A stretch of 64,000 bases of DNA from Costus lasius (taxonomy: Eukaryota > Streptophyta > Magnoliopsida > Zingiberales > Costaceae): positions 83,359,178-83,423,177 of the forward strand of contig CM050449.1 in the NCBI GenBank assembly GCA_027563935.2, read 5' to 3'. Position numbers and translations under genes: made by a program. Below, piece after piece: positions 46,216 through 58,230 of this stretch. The notes beneath the pieces were generated by a model. The model worked only from the letters and a program-made list of their open reading frames with translations, was not told where the DNA came from and did no database searches. How positions within the stretch are numbered: the stretch's first letter is position 1; each line of letters begins with the position of its first letter.

Positions 46216-46549
46216 TAACAAACATTTTTTACCTATGTTATTTTACATTTATATCCCCTTAAAGTATCTAAAAAATTTAAATTTATAGGTATAATTGTCT
46301 TTTAGCTATAAAATTATTATTTTATTCTCTTTTAATAATATAAAATAGAGGATAAATTTGTAAATTTACACTCATTTCATCTCTATAAATTCTAGATAGT
46401 TCCTTACATTTTCACACACAAAATTTTAGTTTGAATTATTTTTTTTTTACATTCCTCTTAATCACGTGAGTTTCAATTACTTTGTTAATTGTGTTTGCAG
46501 TCTTGCAGGTGAGCACGAGGCATAGAGAAAAATAGCAGATAATAGAAGA

Positions 46550-47068
46550 GTGAAGATAATTATCATTCTGCCAAATTCACAATGTTCAATTTTCCTTACG
46601 TCTACCTCAAATTTCTTCAATGTTGATCAATGGAAAATCACTATTTTAAGTATTATTGAACGTGTTAGTCAAATCATACGAATTGATGTATTCAGGTTCG
46701 AAGAACACTTTATTCACTTATTTGATCATGCAAGACAAGAATTTTTAGCTTCTCCCTCTCCTTCTGGGGTTAAGATTGAGATAGAGGTTGAGGACTTTGA
46801 AATAAATGATAGTGATGAGGATAGTGATAATATCAACGATGAGCCGGAGCAATATATCGAAACAAACCAAGCACAAGAGTCACTTAAGTTTTTTATTATT
46901 GAAGAAGGAGGTAGAGCTGAAAACATGGAGTGCGCAATATGCATAGAGAAGATGGAGCACGGAGAGCAAGTATGCTTAACACAATGCTCGCACATCTTCC
47001 ATAGTAGCTGCTTGCGTCGCTGGCTACTGGTCAATTGTTTATGCCCATTATGTCGGCAATTGATTTAA
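46550..47068 (+). CDS. RING-H2 finger protein, possibly captured host sequence
   Basis: The 172-codon frame ends in a complete RING-H2 finger at residues 127-169: CAIC, 14 residues, C-S-H-I-F-H-S-S-C, 10 residues, CPLC. The ligands are C-x2-C-x14-C-x-H-x2-H-x2-C-x10-C-x2-C. RING-H2 proteins usually act as E3 ubiquitin ligases. An acidic stretch (EVEDFEINDSDEDSDNINDE) precedes it; no transmembrane segment is seen. The frame begins with GTG, and the first ATG is codon 126, just before the finger. A stop lies upstream at 46523. So a start would have to come from an upstream exon: candidate acceptors are TGTTTGCAG (ending 46500) and TAGCAG (ending 46538), but only the second avoids the stop. It may be a truncated pseudogene. 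It sits between the GC-rich arms of the hAT-like element, replacing any transposase. Confidence 0.65.
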   Translation: MKIIIILPNSQCSIFLTSTSNFFNVDQWKITILSIIERVSQIIRIDVFRFEEHFIHLFDHARQEFLASPSPSGVKIEIEVEDFEINDSDEDSDNINDEPEQYIETNQAQESLKFFIIEEGGRAENMECAICIEKMEHGEQVCLTQCSHIFHSSCLRRWLLVNCLCPLCRQLI

Positions 47069-47672
47069 GCTTAAATGTATAATTTATGAATATGAAATTT
47101 AATCGAGTTGGTTTTAACCTTAGTCATGTGTTGTTAATAAATAAATTAATATTAATTTAATAAAATATATTAAAATTAAAATTATATATTTTTAAAATAA
47201 AATAAATAAATTAATTAAATAATAATTTAATATTTTTAAAAAAAATTGTGCAAAATACATCATTCTTAATTTCTCATTTTTTTTAATTTTTTCTTATTTA
47301 TATAATTTAATTAATTAATATTTTACTTATTTTTAAAATTTATTTTAATGAAGCATGCCAAACTCGGCCCGTGGGCCACATTCAGGGCAGGCCTCACACG
47401 GCCCGCGTGCCGAATCTAGGCCCATTGGGCCGGATCCGACCCACAGGCCGGTTTCAGCACACGTGCTTAGTAAACACGGGGGCCGTGCTTGGGCCGGCAT
47501 GACCAATCGTGCCGCGGGCCGTGCCGGGCCCAGAGTATTTTATCTCGTGCCAGGCCCGGCACGGCATGATTGGAAACGGGCCATGCCAGGCACGGCCCGC
47601 CAGGAGCTGGGCCGTGCCAGGCACGAGCCCGCGCCCACCCGAGCACGGCCCATGGCCACCTCTATGCACGGA

Positions 47673-48700
47673 TGCCAAACTTGCTACGACTGGAGATCCT
47701 TATGATAGTGGCGAAGACGTGGCCGAATTTTGGTCTTGAAAGATGGCCGGTCAGAGGAGAACAATGCTGAAGGGCAGGACTACTGCAGAAGCTGGGCAAG
47801 AATAGGGGATCGGAATGGGGATTCGATCTGGCAATCCGAGTAATGGATGGACATATGCCACCGGTTGGAGCTTCATCTTGGGAAGGTAAGGTGATGACTG
47901 AAGTTTCGTGAGGATCCGACCAGTGGATTGTCGGCGATGAACTCACGAATTTTCAGAAATCTAGGAACACTCATGACTTTGGTTTCGGAAGGAAGAAGAG
48001 GGGTAGAGAAGAGAGGAGAGAAGAAGAAGAGTGGTGACATAAGCGCCGGAGGAGGAGAAGAACAAGGTGCTCAACACCTAGAGAAGAGGGGAGGAGGACA
48101 TCCGATATAGGAAGAAGACTATTTCCATTCAATTAATTCAATTCAACTTTTCTTATTACAATGCATGCGAGATACATATAGAGAAGCTAGGAGAGACGTT
48201 GCTACTGAACGTTGCAACTTCCTTTATTGAGCAGCAGGGAGACGTTGAAGCTTTCCTTGTGGGCTGAATGTGGGCTGAGCGAAGGTGGCTACAAGGAGAT
48301 GTTGAGTTTCCACGTTGGCTGCAAGTGAAAGTTGCAAGTTTCCATTCTTTGTAGCATTGGCTTGTAGTGAAAGATGAGATGATCGTTGACTTGTGCTTGA
48401 TGAAAATCCCTTGATTAGCTAATTTGAAGCTGAACATTATCGCATGGCTTCTTTCCTTGATTGCTTGGCGTGGATGCTTGTCACAATTGTGGAATTGATT
48501 GAGTATGTGGCAAGTTATTTTGTGGTAAGTGAACATGAAGTTTCTTGAGCATCACTTGCAGTGCTTGAGGTAGTTCTTTTCCCATTATTGTTCTAGCTTT
48601 ATGATTGAGCTTGCTAGCTTATTCAAGAGCTTCTGGGTCTTTGACTAGGATAGTCATAGGCTCCATTTGTTCCTTCGTGGCCTGTGGTCCCTGCATCCAT
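47673..48700. other. Non-coding part of LTR-like insertion
   Basis: This continues the sequence flanking the hAT-like element. It has a purine-rich stretch (47985-48070) and then AT-rich sequence with a TTCAATTAATTCAATTCAAC phrase near 48127. The minus-strand frame 48156-48536 has no recognisable domain. Confidence 0.35.
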
Positions 48701-48705
48701 CACAA

Positions 48706-48890
48706 TCCATAACTCATATGGAGTCCTGGAGACACTATTAGATGGAATGTTATTCAGTGTCAATGAATCTACTTCCAGTGCATGACCCCATAAGTATGGA
48801 GGCAGAGTTGCATGACTCATCATACATTGAACCCTGTAAAGTAAGGTTCAATTCCTCTTCTCAGACACACCATTCCATTGTAGTGTTCCA
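48706..48890 (-). pseudogene. Copia F integrase core fragment
   Basis: The minus strand reads TLQWNGVSE(K)RN, then CMMSHATLPPYLWGHALEVD, LNNIPSNSVS and TPYELW. This is the segment around the catalytic glutamate of copia integrase (aligned with SERRN of A and B). It is cut off at both sides: the insertion at 48705, and a junction with truncated Tekay internal sequence at 48890. About 480 bp of integrase expected between here and 63603 is missing. Confidence 0.8.
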
Positions 48891-48915
48891 AGATGCATGT
48901 CACTGAACTCCTGCA
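48891..48915. repeat. 25-bp templated filler at a deletion junction
   Basis: The 25 bases at 48891-48915 are identical to 48961-48985, 70 bp inside the Tekay sequence. They sit exactly between copia F (to 48890) and the truncated Tekay pol (from 48916). Confidence 0.9.
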
Positions 48916-50220
48916 CTGAGAGAAGCTAGAAGACCGCCTCTCTCACCCGGAGTCACACTCAGATGCATGTCACTGAACTCCTGCAATAGTCGCCACTCCT
49001 GGACTCGCAGTGCAGCTATCTGAGTCACAGGATACCAACTAAGAGCATCAGCCACCACATTGGCTTTACCAGACTGATATTGGATGGTGAAGTCATAATC
49101 CTTTATCAATTCAAGCCATCGCCTTTGTCTCATATTCAGCTCTTTCTGAGTGAAGATATACTTCAAGCTCTGGTGATCTGTAAACAATTCAAATGTCTGT
49201 CCAAACAGATAGTGCCTCCAGATCTTCAAGGCAAAAACTACAGCTGCCAACTCCAGATCATGAGTGGGGTAGTTTACCTCATAGTCTTTGAGTTGCCTTG
49301 AAGCATAAGCAACTACCTTTCCTTGCTGCATCAGTACAGCACCCAGACCCTTACCAGAGGCATCAGTGTACACAGTGAACTTCTCTCCATCACAGGGAAT
49401 GATGAGGATAGGAGCACTGGTCAGTCTCCTTTTCAGTTCCTGAAAACTAGACTCACAATTATCAGACCACTCAAACTTCAAATTCTTTCTAGTTAGCTTA
49501 GTCAGAGGACCAGCCAGCTTGGAAAAACCCTCCACAAAGCGGCGGTAGTATCCAGCTAAGCCCAGAAAACTTCTGACCTCAGTCGCTGTAGTTGGTCTTC
49601 CCCAGTGAAGAATGGCCTCCACCTTCACTGGATCCACAAACACACCCTGGCCAGAAATAATGTGCCCCAGAAAGCCAATCTGATATAGCCAGAACTCACA
49701 TTTGCTGGCCTTAGCATACAGCTGCTTCAGCCGCAGGATCTCCAGCACCTTGCGCAAATCCTGAGTGTGATCTTGCGCATTCTTGGAGTAGATCAGAATA
49801 TCATCTATGAAGACGACCACACATTTGTCCAGAAGTTCATGAAATACTCTGTTCATCAGATCCATAAACACTGCAGGGGCATTTGTCAGTCCAAAAGGCA
49901 TAACAAGAAACTCATAGTGCCCATACCTGGTCCTGAATGCAGTTTTAGGTACATCCTCCTCCTGAACTCTCAACTGATGATAGCCAGACCTCAGGTCAAT
50001 TTTAGAGAATACAGTAGCACCCTGCAACTGATCAAAGAGATCATCAATACGGGGTAATGGGTACTTATTCCTAACAGTCACTTGATTGAGTTGACGGTAA
50101 TCGATGCACATGCGCAAAGTACCATCCTTCTTCTTCACAAATAACACAGGTGCTCCCCATGGAGAAACACTGGGTCGAATATACCCCTTCTCTAATAATT
50201 CTTCCAGTTGCTTTTTTCAG
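48916..50220 (-). pseudogene. Truncated Tekay pol (RT and RNase H only), second internal region
   Basis: Near-identical to the RT-RNase H part of the complete copy at 55540-58230. It includes [20 protein letters not shown], a [11 protein letters not shown] active site and RNase [18 protein letters not shown]. It ends after [11 protein letters not shown], where the deletion junction removes integrase, chromodomain and 3' LTR. It shares with the complete copy the extra base near 50213 that throws RT out of frame with gag. Confidence 0.9.
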
Positions 50221-51942
50221 CTCTGTCAGTTCTGAAGTTGCCATCCTGTAAGGAGCTTTAGATATCGGTGTCGTGCCTGGCAACAACTCGATACCACACT
50301 CAACTTCTCTGCTGGGTGGTAACCCAGATAAATCATCAGAGAAGACGTCAGTAAACTCTCTTACCACAGGAATTTTAGCCAGATCCAAATCAGGCTCAGT
50401 CTACACCTTGACATGCGCCAGATACCCCTTGCAGCCCTGGGCTAAAAGCTTCCTAGCCTGCAGATGAGATATCACCAAAGGCTCCTGTTCTGAAATCCGT
50501 CCTTGGATAATCAGTTGCTGTCCATTACTTAGATGCAGAGTAATTAATTTTTCAAAACAATCTAAAGTAGCATGATAGGCAGACAGCCAATCCATGCCCA
50601 GAATGATGTCATAGTCTTTCATAGGAAGACTAATCAAATCAATAGGTAAATCATATCCTTCAATCTTAATCAAACAGTTAGGATATGCTATATCTGTAGA
50701 TACGGCCTCACCCATAGGTGTATGAACAGAAATACAGAAATCAAGTATCCTAGGCAACACAGGCAGACATGATGCAAAACATGCAGATACAAAGGATAAA
50801 TTGGCACCAGGATCAAAAAGAATGCGTGCCAAATAACTAAACACATAAAGTGTACCTTCTACCACGGACTTCGAAGCCGAAGCATCCCTCTCCGCGATGG
50901 CATACACGCGAGTCTGCACAGTAGGCTTCTCACCCTGTCCTCTAGCATCCGGCATAGGACAGTCCTTAATCATATGCCCCACCTTACCACATCTGAAGCA
51001 AGCGCCAGTCTTCCTGTAGCACTCATTATCCTGATGTTTAGTGCTCCCACAGTGGAGACACTTCTTGCCATTCTGAGAAACTGTGCTGGCTGGCTTCTGA
51101 TAAGGTTGGTATCTGCCCTTACTGTCTTTCTTCTTATTCTTGAAATTCTTCTTATCCTTACCACCCAGAGTGGGTGCGTAAGTCACAGAAGTAGGGGCGG
51201 ATGCAGTGACTGGAATAGTATCCGCAGCCATCTCAGCAATGCACCTCTCAGCAGTGTGAGCCCTGTCTACCACTTCAGCATAAGACTCCAAATGTAGCAT
51301 AGCTACCCTTGTCCTGATATCTTTCCTCAAACCCCGCTGAAACTTCTTGGCTCTTCTTTCCTCGGTGTTAACTAAGTGAGGAGCATACCCCGACAACCGA
51401 GCAAATGTGGCTTCATACTGATCCACCGTCAGGTCACCCTGCTCAAGATGAATAAACTCCACCTCGCGCTCCTCAGATAAGCTAGAGGGGAAAAACTTAG
51501 CATTGAACTTCATCATGAAGTACTGCCAATCAACAACTCCGGATTCAGTTGCCGCCAGTCTGACGACTCCCTTCCACCAGTCTTCGGCATCTCCACACAA
51601 CATGAAGACAGACAAACATAGCTTGTCTGCATCATCACAGCGCAAAACCTGGAAAATCTTTTCCAGTGTCAAAAGCCAATCCTCAGCCGCTCTGGGCCCC
51701 GGACTACCATAAAATGCAGTCGGGTTCAGGTGCTGAAACTCTCGAACCAACCGAGCATATCGTTGATGTGCGCCATCACCCAGAGGAGAACCAGCCGGTT
51801 GTGCCTGTGACTGCTGCATCATCTGAGTTTGCTGCTGGATGAATGCGTTCTGTTGTTGCATCATAGCAGTCATAGCCTCCATGGCCTGCCTCAGGTCAGA
51901 CTATTGATCATCGTTGCTACTGCTAGCTCTTGGTCGCACCAT
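50221..51942 (-). pseudogene. Tekay gag-protease, second internal region, with two stops
   Basis: From ATG 51942 (MVRPRASSSN). Codon 14 is TAG (51901-51903) where the complete copy has CAG, and a second CAG-to-TAG occurs at 50401-50403. Between them gag has the WL-LEKIF and DWWKGV capsid region and two CCHC knuckles (CLHCGSTKHQDNEC and CFRCGKVGHMIKDC). A protease with LFDPGAN where D-S/T-G is common and an ILGMDWL motif follow. The segment to 50221 continues with LPGTTPISKAPYRMA, undamaged by the 4-bp duplication seen in the complete copy. Confidence 0.9.
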
Positions 51943-52087
51943 TTTTTTACCTGCATCACATAACACAGTAGAATAACAACCAATATTCAATCACAAATCA
52001 GATCCTAACTTGGTTTCTAGCAATACACAAACAAAGTTTTCCTTCCCCGGAGTTTCTAATTGCTAGTAATATCCCTCTGATACCAAC

Positions 52088-55000
52088 TGTAACATCCCTC
52101 AGAATCACACCCCACACGCATACAAGTAAAATACGGGGTTTCAAAAATTTTTACTCTTCCATTAAAACACAAGAAGAAAGCGGCATCGAAGGACATTACT
52201 ACGGAACTGAAAACCGCACAGACTGAGTAGGATCGATTACTAGGAAATAGAAATCCGGAAATCCAGAAGAAAATCCGGCAGCAAGTATACTAAATTACTG
52301 TTGCACAGACCCACATATTCTGGAACAAAACAGATGTCCACACTACACATATGTGGAGAACACAAATTTCAGAAATATTGCAAAAACTGATTATTTAGAT
52401 ACCAAATACAACAAAAACTCGGTCCCACATCTCAAAGTATTCCGACTACAATAAATCTCAAATCGGACATTTCAGAATAATAACAAATTCAATATAAGAA
52501 TCCAAAACTCGTATGCAACAATTAAAACGAGTCCAACAATTAAAACGAGACAACTTTAACATAATATAATATCCTGAAAACAGGCATAAGCCCTCAGGAG
52601 ATAGAACGTGTCATATAAGTCATAGCAAATTAGGCACGCAGGCCTGATAAATCTTAGAATACAACTCCTAAAACATTAGCATCATAACAATTTAAGTCAT
52701 CTGTAGCGATCACTGCCCTGATGTCTCACCTGAAAATATTTAAACAACGGAGGTGAGCTAAAAAGCTCAGTGAGTAAAAGATACTAAAAGCCATCCATAG
52801 TACACATCAAAAATATCATGCATAAGTTGAAATACATTTTTGTAACAGATAAGATAAATCAACTTAACATGCACACACATATCAGAAACAAAACATAATC
52901 AAATACAGATACATTATAACATTAGGCATCAAGCATGCAGTAGGATATAAGTATACCAACCCCTCCCTACTAAACACACTGCCTAACACATCTATAATAC
53001 AGATCGAAACAGAACTACAGAAATCAGAACTGACAGACAGAAAATCAGAATTTTCAGAATCCAAACGGATAGTCTACATCGGAAATAGAAAGGCCACAGA
53101 AGGCCTGATGACCACAGAAGGTCTGACCCCACCTCTGCCGAGGACGAGACATGCATGCATATCAGAAACAGAATGGTAGAGGAGGTATCAGTGGGTGGCC
53201 CCCGTCTTGTCAGGACGTGGCACTCTGGCCTCCAAAACCCAGAACAGAATGGTAGAGGAGGTATCAGTGGGTGGCCCCCGTCTTGTCAGGACGTGGCACT
53301 CTGGTCTCCAATACCCAGAACAGAATGGTAGAGGAGGTATCAGTGGGTGGCCCCTGTCTTGTCAGGACGTGGCACTCTGGCCTCCAAAACCCAGAACAGA
53401 ATGGTAGAGGAGGTATCAGTGGGTGGCCCCTGTCTTGTCAGGACGTGGCACTCTGGCCTCCAAAACCCAGAACAGAACAGAAATAGTGTCTCATGGGTCG
53501 TAGTAGACTATCAGCACCATTACAGCGCCACAGAAGGAGGGTAAGGACACGGAAGAATGCTACACTATGGCATAATTTTATAGAACAGATTATACTGAAG
53601 GGAGGAGTAGAACTAATCACTACTTAATTCTTACATCATGCCCAAAGTCTAACAAACCAGAAAATGACACACCCCAATATCCAGTCCTTAACAAAATTAC
53701 AATTTGCAAATAAATCAAAGCTGAACACACATCATAATTTTAACCATCAACCAGAAGTAATGTATGAGTGAATTCCTTAGATTTCATGCAACTATCCTTA
53801 ATTCGTGTCGGACCAGTCTATGTTCTCACAAAGGTTATAACACATTCAAAGTTTTCAGAAAATTCACAACATATAAACAGAACAGAAAATATTCACATAA
53901 CAAACAATTAAACATAGAACAGAAACTATTCATGAAATAATTTCCTCAAAATTCCTAAAACCGTGAGCTATAAAATTACTGTAAGGGCGCCAGTTTCAGA
54001 ACCTTAACAGAATGTACAAATTTCATGTAAATAATTTCAGTCCACCACTACAGATAATTTTAATTACACGTTCGTGAAGAAAATTGACAAAAGCCCCAAA
54101 ATTGGCTCGAACCATGATTTTCGAAAATTCCTAAGTTCTTAGTTAAATCCCCAATTTTGTTTTCTCTAAAATTTCTCATCAAGCAAATAAATTTTAGAAG
54201 AACTACAGACCACAATTTAAGAGATTAAACCATACAGGCTAAATTTTTCTCACAATGGAATATTCGTCTAACCAAAACATAGCAGATTTATATTGTCAGA
54301 TTGCAATATATATTTTTGGTCCAATTTCGAACCAAAGCTAGTCAATATTATATTCAAAATGAAGCTCTCTGAATCTAGTTTCCAATAAAACTGGTTTCGA
54401 AAAATTTTGAATTGTAGGCAGGAAGATATAAGGGTTCGAACATAGGTGGGTCAGAATTTCAGATTTCAAGAAAACAGATTCATATATCAGAATTACGACA
54501 TATATTTCAGATCCAATAACTAATGGAAAATAGGCGTTATGGGAGTCAAAATGAAGCTCTTCAAGCCTACGGTCTAATAAAACTGGTTTCACAGGATTTC
54601 GAGCTATACCTAGGGAGATACGAGAGTTCGAACACAAAAGGGTCAAGATTCTAGATTTTCAGAAAACAGATTTCGTAAGTTATATAACAATGCCGATTGC
54701 AACACGAATATAGTTCAGATGTGGTCGATATTACATAAGAATCAAAGCTGAGCGAATCTAGTTTCATACAAAATTTGTTTCGTGTGATTTGGATCTATAG
54801 ATCATGAGATATTGCGGTTAAAGCACAGTAAGGTCAGATTGGCGACTACAATTTTCAGCAAGACAAAATTTCTGAATCATCATGCATATTCAGATCCGAC
54901 CTATAGAATAAAAAAAACACAGGATCCACTTGCAGATTTTTGGTTCATACAGATAATTATTGCAAATAGGATTAGACTCCTTAGGATCGAATTACTCACC

Positions 55001-55510
55001 GAAAATCGCCCACAGAAAAAAAAACGCCACAACAGAGGGTCAGGGATCTCCAGGAACTTCGTCCACCACCAGTCTGCCACCACCAGCGTCAGAAATTTGC
55101 AGGAGGTGCCAAACACAGTAAGGGGCGACAACCACAGGCGGCTAGGGCAAGAAAACAACAAAAATCATGAGGGAGAGGAGCTCTCACGATATTTCTCTTT
55201 TTCTCCCACTCCAAACGGATCCAAGATCCAATAACCCAGTTAACTTAAGTGGAAATCGGTTTTAAGGGCTCACCTGGGCTTAACCACCATGCGCCACTCC
55301 AATAACACAGAAATATGCGCCACCATGGTGGAAGAATTCCAGGAGCAAAGAGTCAAGGTTGAGGGTTCGAAGCCCCAACCAAAATAATTATTTTTGCCCT
55401 GTAGGAAAAAGTCCTACAATTAGGCAAAAATCCCAAAACTTTAACAGATAAAAATACAGAAACAGAATTTCTAACCTTAAATCGTAATTCAGAAACTCGA
55501 GGGCGTTACA
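52088..55510 (-). repeat. Tekay LTR shared by two internal regions (3423 bp)
   Basis: On the minus strand it runs TGTAACGCCC (55510) to GGGATGTTACA (52088). It has a polypurine tract upstream (55511-55530), as a 3' LTR should. A primer site also lies directly downstream (CCTCTGATACCA just left of 52088), as a 5' LTR should. It lacks a target duplication of its own. By eye it differs from the LTR at 60175-63597 at only a small number of positions, such as near 52435, 52893 and 53353. Confidence 0.9.
53170..53475 (-). repeat. 76-bp minisatellite, four units
   Basis: GACGTGGCACTCTGG occurs at about 53214, 53290, 53366 and 53442, exactly 76 bp apart. The same array is in the other paired LTR at 61257-61563. 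Confidence 0.9.
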
Positions 55511-55530
55511 TCCTCCCCCCCTTATAGAGC
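55511..55530 (-). other. Polypurine tract of complete Tekay element
   Basis: The minus strand reads GCTCTATAAGGGGGGGAGGA directly before the LTR start TGTAACGCCC. Confidence 0.85.
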
Positions 55531-55539
55531 TTTAGTCCT

Positions 55540-58230
55540 CTAAAGCTGACCAAGCCCGTCACTGAACAGGTGAGGATGCTCCTTTCTCATATCTGCTTCA
55601 ACCTCCCAAGAGGCTTCTTCAACAGACTGATTTCCCCAGATGACTTTCACAAGTGGAATAATCTTATTTCTCAGCACCTTCTCTTTTCTATCTTCAATTC
55701 TGAGAGGTTTCACCACAAAAGTCATGTTCTCTTCAAGCTGAAGAGGTTCCAACTCTAGAACATGAGAAGGATCAGAACAATATTTTCTGAGTGCAGATAC
55801 ATGGAACACATTATGGAGGTGTTCCAGTGATGGGGGCAGAGCAAGTCGGTATGCCACAGGTCCAACCCTCTCAATGATATCAAAGGGACCAATGTACCTG
55901 GGACTCAATTTTCCCCTCTTCCCAAATCTCATCACCCCTTTCATAGGTGAGACCTTTAGGAAAACATGCTCTCCCACCAAAAACTCAAGAGGACGCCGCC
56001 TCACATCAGCATAACTCTTCTGTCTATCCTGAGCAATCTTCATCTTTCTCTGAATTTCTCTAATCTTCTCAGTGGCTTCCTGAACAGCATCAGACCTTAG
56101 CACTGTTCTGTCCCCAGTTTCCTCCCAGCATATTGGTGTTCTGCATTTCCTCCCATATAGGGCCTCATACGGAGCCATCTGTATGCTAGAGTGAAAGCTA
56201 TTATTGTAGGTGAACTCTATCAGTGATAAGTCCAGATCCCACTCAACAGACCAGTCAACCACATAAGATCTCAGAAGATCCTCAAGTGTCTGAATAGTCC
56301 TCTCTGTCTGACCATCAGATTGAGGATGATATGCAGTGCTGAAACTCAGATTAGTTCCCAAATCTTCCTGTAATTTCTTCCAAAACCTGGACAGAAATCG
56401 AGGATCACGGTCAGACACAATGTCCAAGGGAACTCCATGCAATCTGACAATCTCATCGATGTATAGTTTTGCTAACCGATCCAAACTGTAAGTCATTTTG
56501 ATCGGTAAGAAGTGAGCGGACTTCGTGAGTCTGTCCACAATCACCCATACGGCATCATGATTCCTTCTGGTATTGGGCAGTCCACACACAAAGTCCATAC
56601 TGATATGCTCCCACTTCCACTGAGGAATAGGGAGAGACTGCATCAAACCGCCCGGCCTCTCATGCTCAGCCTTCACGGTTTGGCAAGTCAAACATCTGGA
56701 CACAAACAAATGCACATCCTTCTTCATACCATGCCACCAGAAAGTCTTTCTCAGATCCTGATACATCTTGGTACTACCTGGATGAACGGTATACTTAGTG
56801 CAATGACTTTCCTTAAGAATTTCATTTCTCAACTCAGGGTCCTCAGGAACACAGACCCTTCCACGGAATCTGAGGAGACCATCATCCGACATACTGAAAT
56901 TATCCACCCAGCCTTGCTCAGACCTCTCTTTCCACCGTAAAATATCCGGATCTGATTGCTGCCCTGATCTCAATCTCTGCAGTAACTCTGACTGAACCCT
57001 GAGAGAAGCTAGAAGACCGCCTCTCTCACCCGGAGTCACACTCAGATGCATGTCACTGAACTCCTGCAATAGTCGCCACTCCTGGACTCGCAGTGCAGCT
57101 ATCTGAGTCACAGGATACCGACTAAGATCATCAGCCACCACATTGGCTTTACCAGACTGATATTGGATGGTGAAGTCATAATCCTTTATCAATTCAAGCC
57201 ATCGCCTTTGTCTCATATTCAGCTCTTTCTGAGTGAAGATATACTTCAAGCTCTGGTGATCTGTAAACAATTCAAATGTCTGTCCAAACAGATAGTGCCT
57301 CCAGATCTTCAAGGCAAAAACTACAGCTGCCAACTCCAGATCATGAGTGGGGTAGTTTACCTCATAGTCTTTGAGTTGCCTTGAAGCATAAGCAACTACC
57401 TTTCCTTGCTGCATCAGTACAGCACCCAAACCCTTACCAGAGGCATCAGTGTACACAGTGAACTTCTCTCCATCACAGGGAATGATGAGGATAGGAGCAC
57501 TGGTCAGTCTCCTTTTCAGTTCCTGAAAACTAGACTCACAATTATCAGACCACTCAAACTTCAAATTCTTTCTAGTTAGCTTAGTCAGAGGACCAGCCAG
57601 CTTGGAAAAACCCTCCACAAAGCGGCGGTAGTATCCAGCTAAGCCCAGAAAACTTCTGACCTCAGTCGCTATAGTTGGTCTTCCCCAGTGAAGAATGGCC
57701 TCCACCTTCACTGGATCCACAAACACACCCTGGCCAGAAATAATGTGCCCCAGAAAGCCAATCTGATATAGCCAGAACTCACATTTGCTGGCCTTAGCAT
57801 ACAGCTGCTTCAGCCGCAGGATCTCCAGCACCTTGCGCAAATCCTGAGTGTGATCTTGCGCATTCTTGGAGTAGATCAGAATATCATCTATGAAGACGAC
57901 CACACATTTGTCCAGAAGTTCATGAAATACTCTGTTCATCAGATCCATAAACACTGCAGGGGCATTTGTCAGTCCAAAAGGCATAACAAGAAACTCATAG
58001 TGCCCATACCTGGTCCTGAATGCAGTTTTAGGTACATCCTCCTCCTGAACTCTCAACTGATGATAGCCAGACCTCAGGTCAATTTTAGAGAATACAGTAG
58101 CACCCTGCAACTGATCAAAGAGATCATCAATACGGGGTAATGGGTACTTATTCCTAACAGTCACTTGATTGAGTTGACGGTAATCGATGCACATGCGCAA
58201 AGTACCATCCTTCTTCTTCACAAATAACAC
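55540..58230 (-). CDS. Tekay/Del-like pol: RT, RNase H, integrase, chromodomain
   Basis: The open frame is 896 codons; position 58230 is a GTG inside RT, not a natural start. In order: RT with MCIDYRQLN and FIDD active site (57883-57894); RNase H with YTDASGKG (about 57440-57456), [12 protein letters not shown] and LFTDHQSL. Integrase zinc region ([10 protein letters not shown] ... CLTCQ) and catalytic core ([17 protein letters not shown] near 56400, QSDGQTERT near 56300) follow. The C-terminus, with [17 protein letters not shown] and [19 protein letters not shown], is chromodomain-like and places it with the Tekay/Del chromoviruses. Order RT before integrase is Ty3/gypsy. The frame is intact, but it is out of phase with gag because of one extra base near 58297. 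Confidence 0.9.
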   Translation of the reverse strand: MLFVKKKDGTLRMCIDYRQLNQVTVRNKYPLPRIDDLFDQLQGATVFSKIDLRSGYHQLRVQEEDVPKTAFRTRYGHYEFLVMPFGLTNAPAVFMDLMNRVFHELLDKCVVVFIDDILIYSKNAQDHTQDLRKVLEILRLKQLYAKASKCEFWLYQIGFLGHIISGQGVFVDPVKVEAILHWGRPTIATEVRSFLGLAGYYRRFVEGFSKLAGPLTKLTRKNLKFEWSDNCESSFQELKRRLTSAPILIIPCDGEKFTVYTDASGKGLGAVLMQQGKVVAYASRQLKDYEVNYPTHDLELAAVVFALKIWRHYLFGQTFELFTDHQSLKYIFTQKELNMRQRRWLELIKDYDFTIQYQSGKANVVADDLSRYPVTQIAALRVQEWRLLQEFSDMHLSVTPGERGGLLASLRVQSELLQRLRSGQQSDPDILRWKERSEQGWVDNFSMSDDGLLRFRGRVCVPEDPELRNEILKESHCTKYTVHPGSTKMYQDLRKTFWWHGMKKDVHLFVSRCLTCQTVKAEHERPGGLMQSLPIPQWKWEHISMDFVCGLPNTRRNHDAVWVIVDRLTKSAHFLPIKMTYSLDRLAKLYIDEIVRLHGVPLDIVSDRDPRFLSRFWKKLQEDLGTNLSFSTAYHPQSDGQTERTIQTLEDLLRSYVVDWSVEWDLDLSLIEFTYNNSFHSSIQMAPYEALYGRKCRTPICWEETGDRTVLRSDAVQEATEKIREIQRKMKIAQDRQKSYADVRRRPLEFLVGEHVFLKVSPMKGVMRFGKRGKLSPRYIGPFDIIERVGPVAYRLALPPSLEHLHNVFHVSALRKYCSDPSHVLELEPLQLEENMTFVVKPLRIEDRKEKVLRNKIIPLVKVIWGNQSVEEASWEVEADMRKEHPHLFSDGLGQL

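Larger units (their letters stand above)
45880..47664 (+). mobile_element. hAT-like non-autonomous element carrying a RING-H2 frame
   Basis: The ends are inverted: TAGAGGTGGCCAACGGGCC on the left, and TAGAGGTGGCCATGGGCCG as the reverse complement of the right end. An 8 bp imperfect duplication flanks them. TAGAGGTGGC-type ends with GGGCCGGGCC-rich subterminal arms and 8 bp duplications are typical of plant hAT elements. The left arm (to 46220) and right arm (from 47345) are GC-rich with repeats, while the core is AT-rich. No hAT transposase domain is visible; the only substantial frame is the RING-H2 ORF at 46550-47068. It is inserted in the LTR-like sequence 43088-48705. Confidence 0.7.
43088..48705 (-). 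mobile_element. LTR-like insertion in copia F integrase, host of two later insertions
   Basis: The copia F frame stops after PYELW at 48706 and resumes at PNLSFIRIW (43087). The interruption ends on the minus strand with TGTATCAGACCGGG (43093-43106), a decayed iMet primer site, so the sequence before it looks like an LTR oriented on the minus strand. Subtracting the solo LTR (43715-45596) and the hAT-like element (45880-47664) leaves about 1.9 kb. Its start near 48700 (TGTGATGGATGC on the minus strand) is uncertain, and a few target bases are missing, so no duplication can be shown. It contains no recognised coding. Confidence 0.35.

Noticed and set aside
45813..46288. Four long GC-rich frames on both strands
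   Set aside because: By-products of the 45-bp subterminal repeat of the hAT-like element; low-complexity Gly/Pro/Arg translations without domains.
49767..50057. 96-codon frame conserved exactly at 57850-58140
   Set aside because: It is antisense to the RT of the two Tekay copies; its conservation reflects recent duplication, not selection.
53195..53544. Three overlapping open frames with repeated MAPVLSGRGTL starts, and their counterparts at 61282-61631
   Set aside because: They arise from the 76-bp tandem array inside a gypsy LTR; 76 is not a multiple of three, so successive units are read in different frames. No coding signal.
52088..55510. Treating this LTR as the end of two separate insertions side by side
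   Set aside because: No 5 bp duplication lies at either edge, and a primer site and polypurine tract abut the same LTR, which points to a shared LTR.
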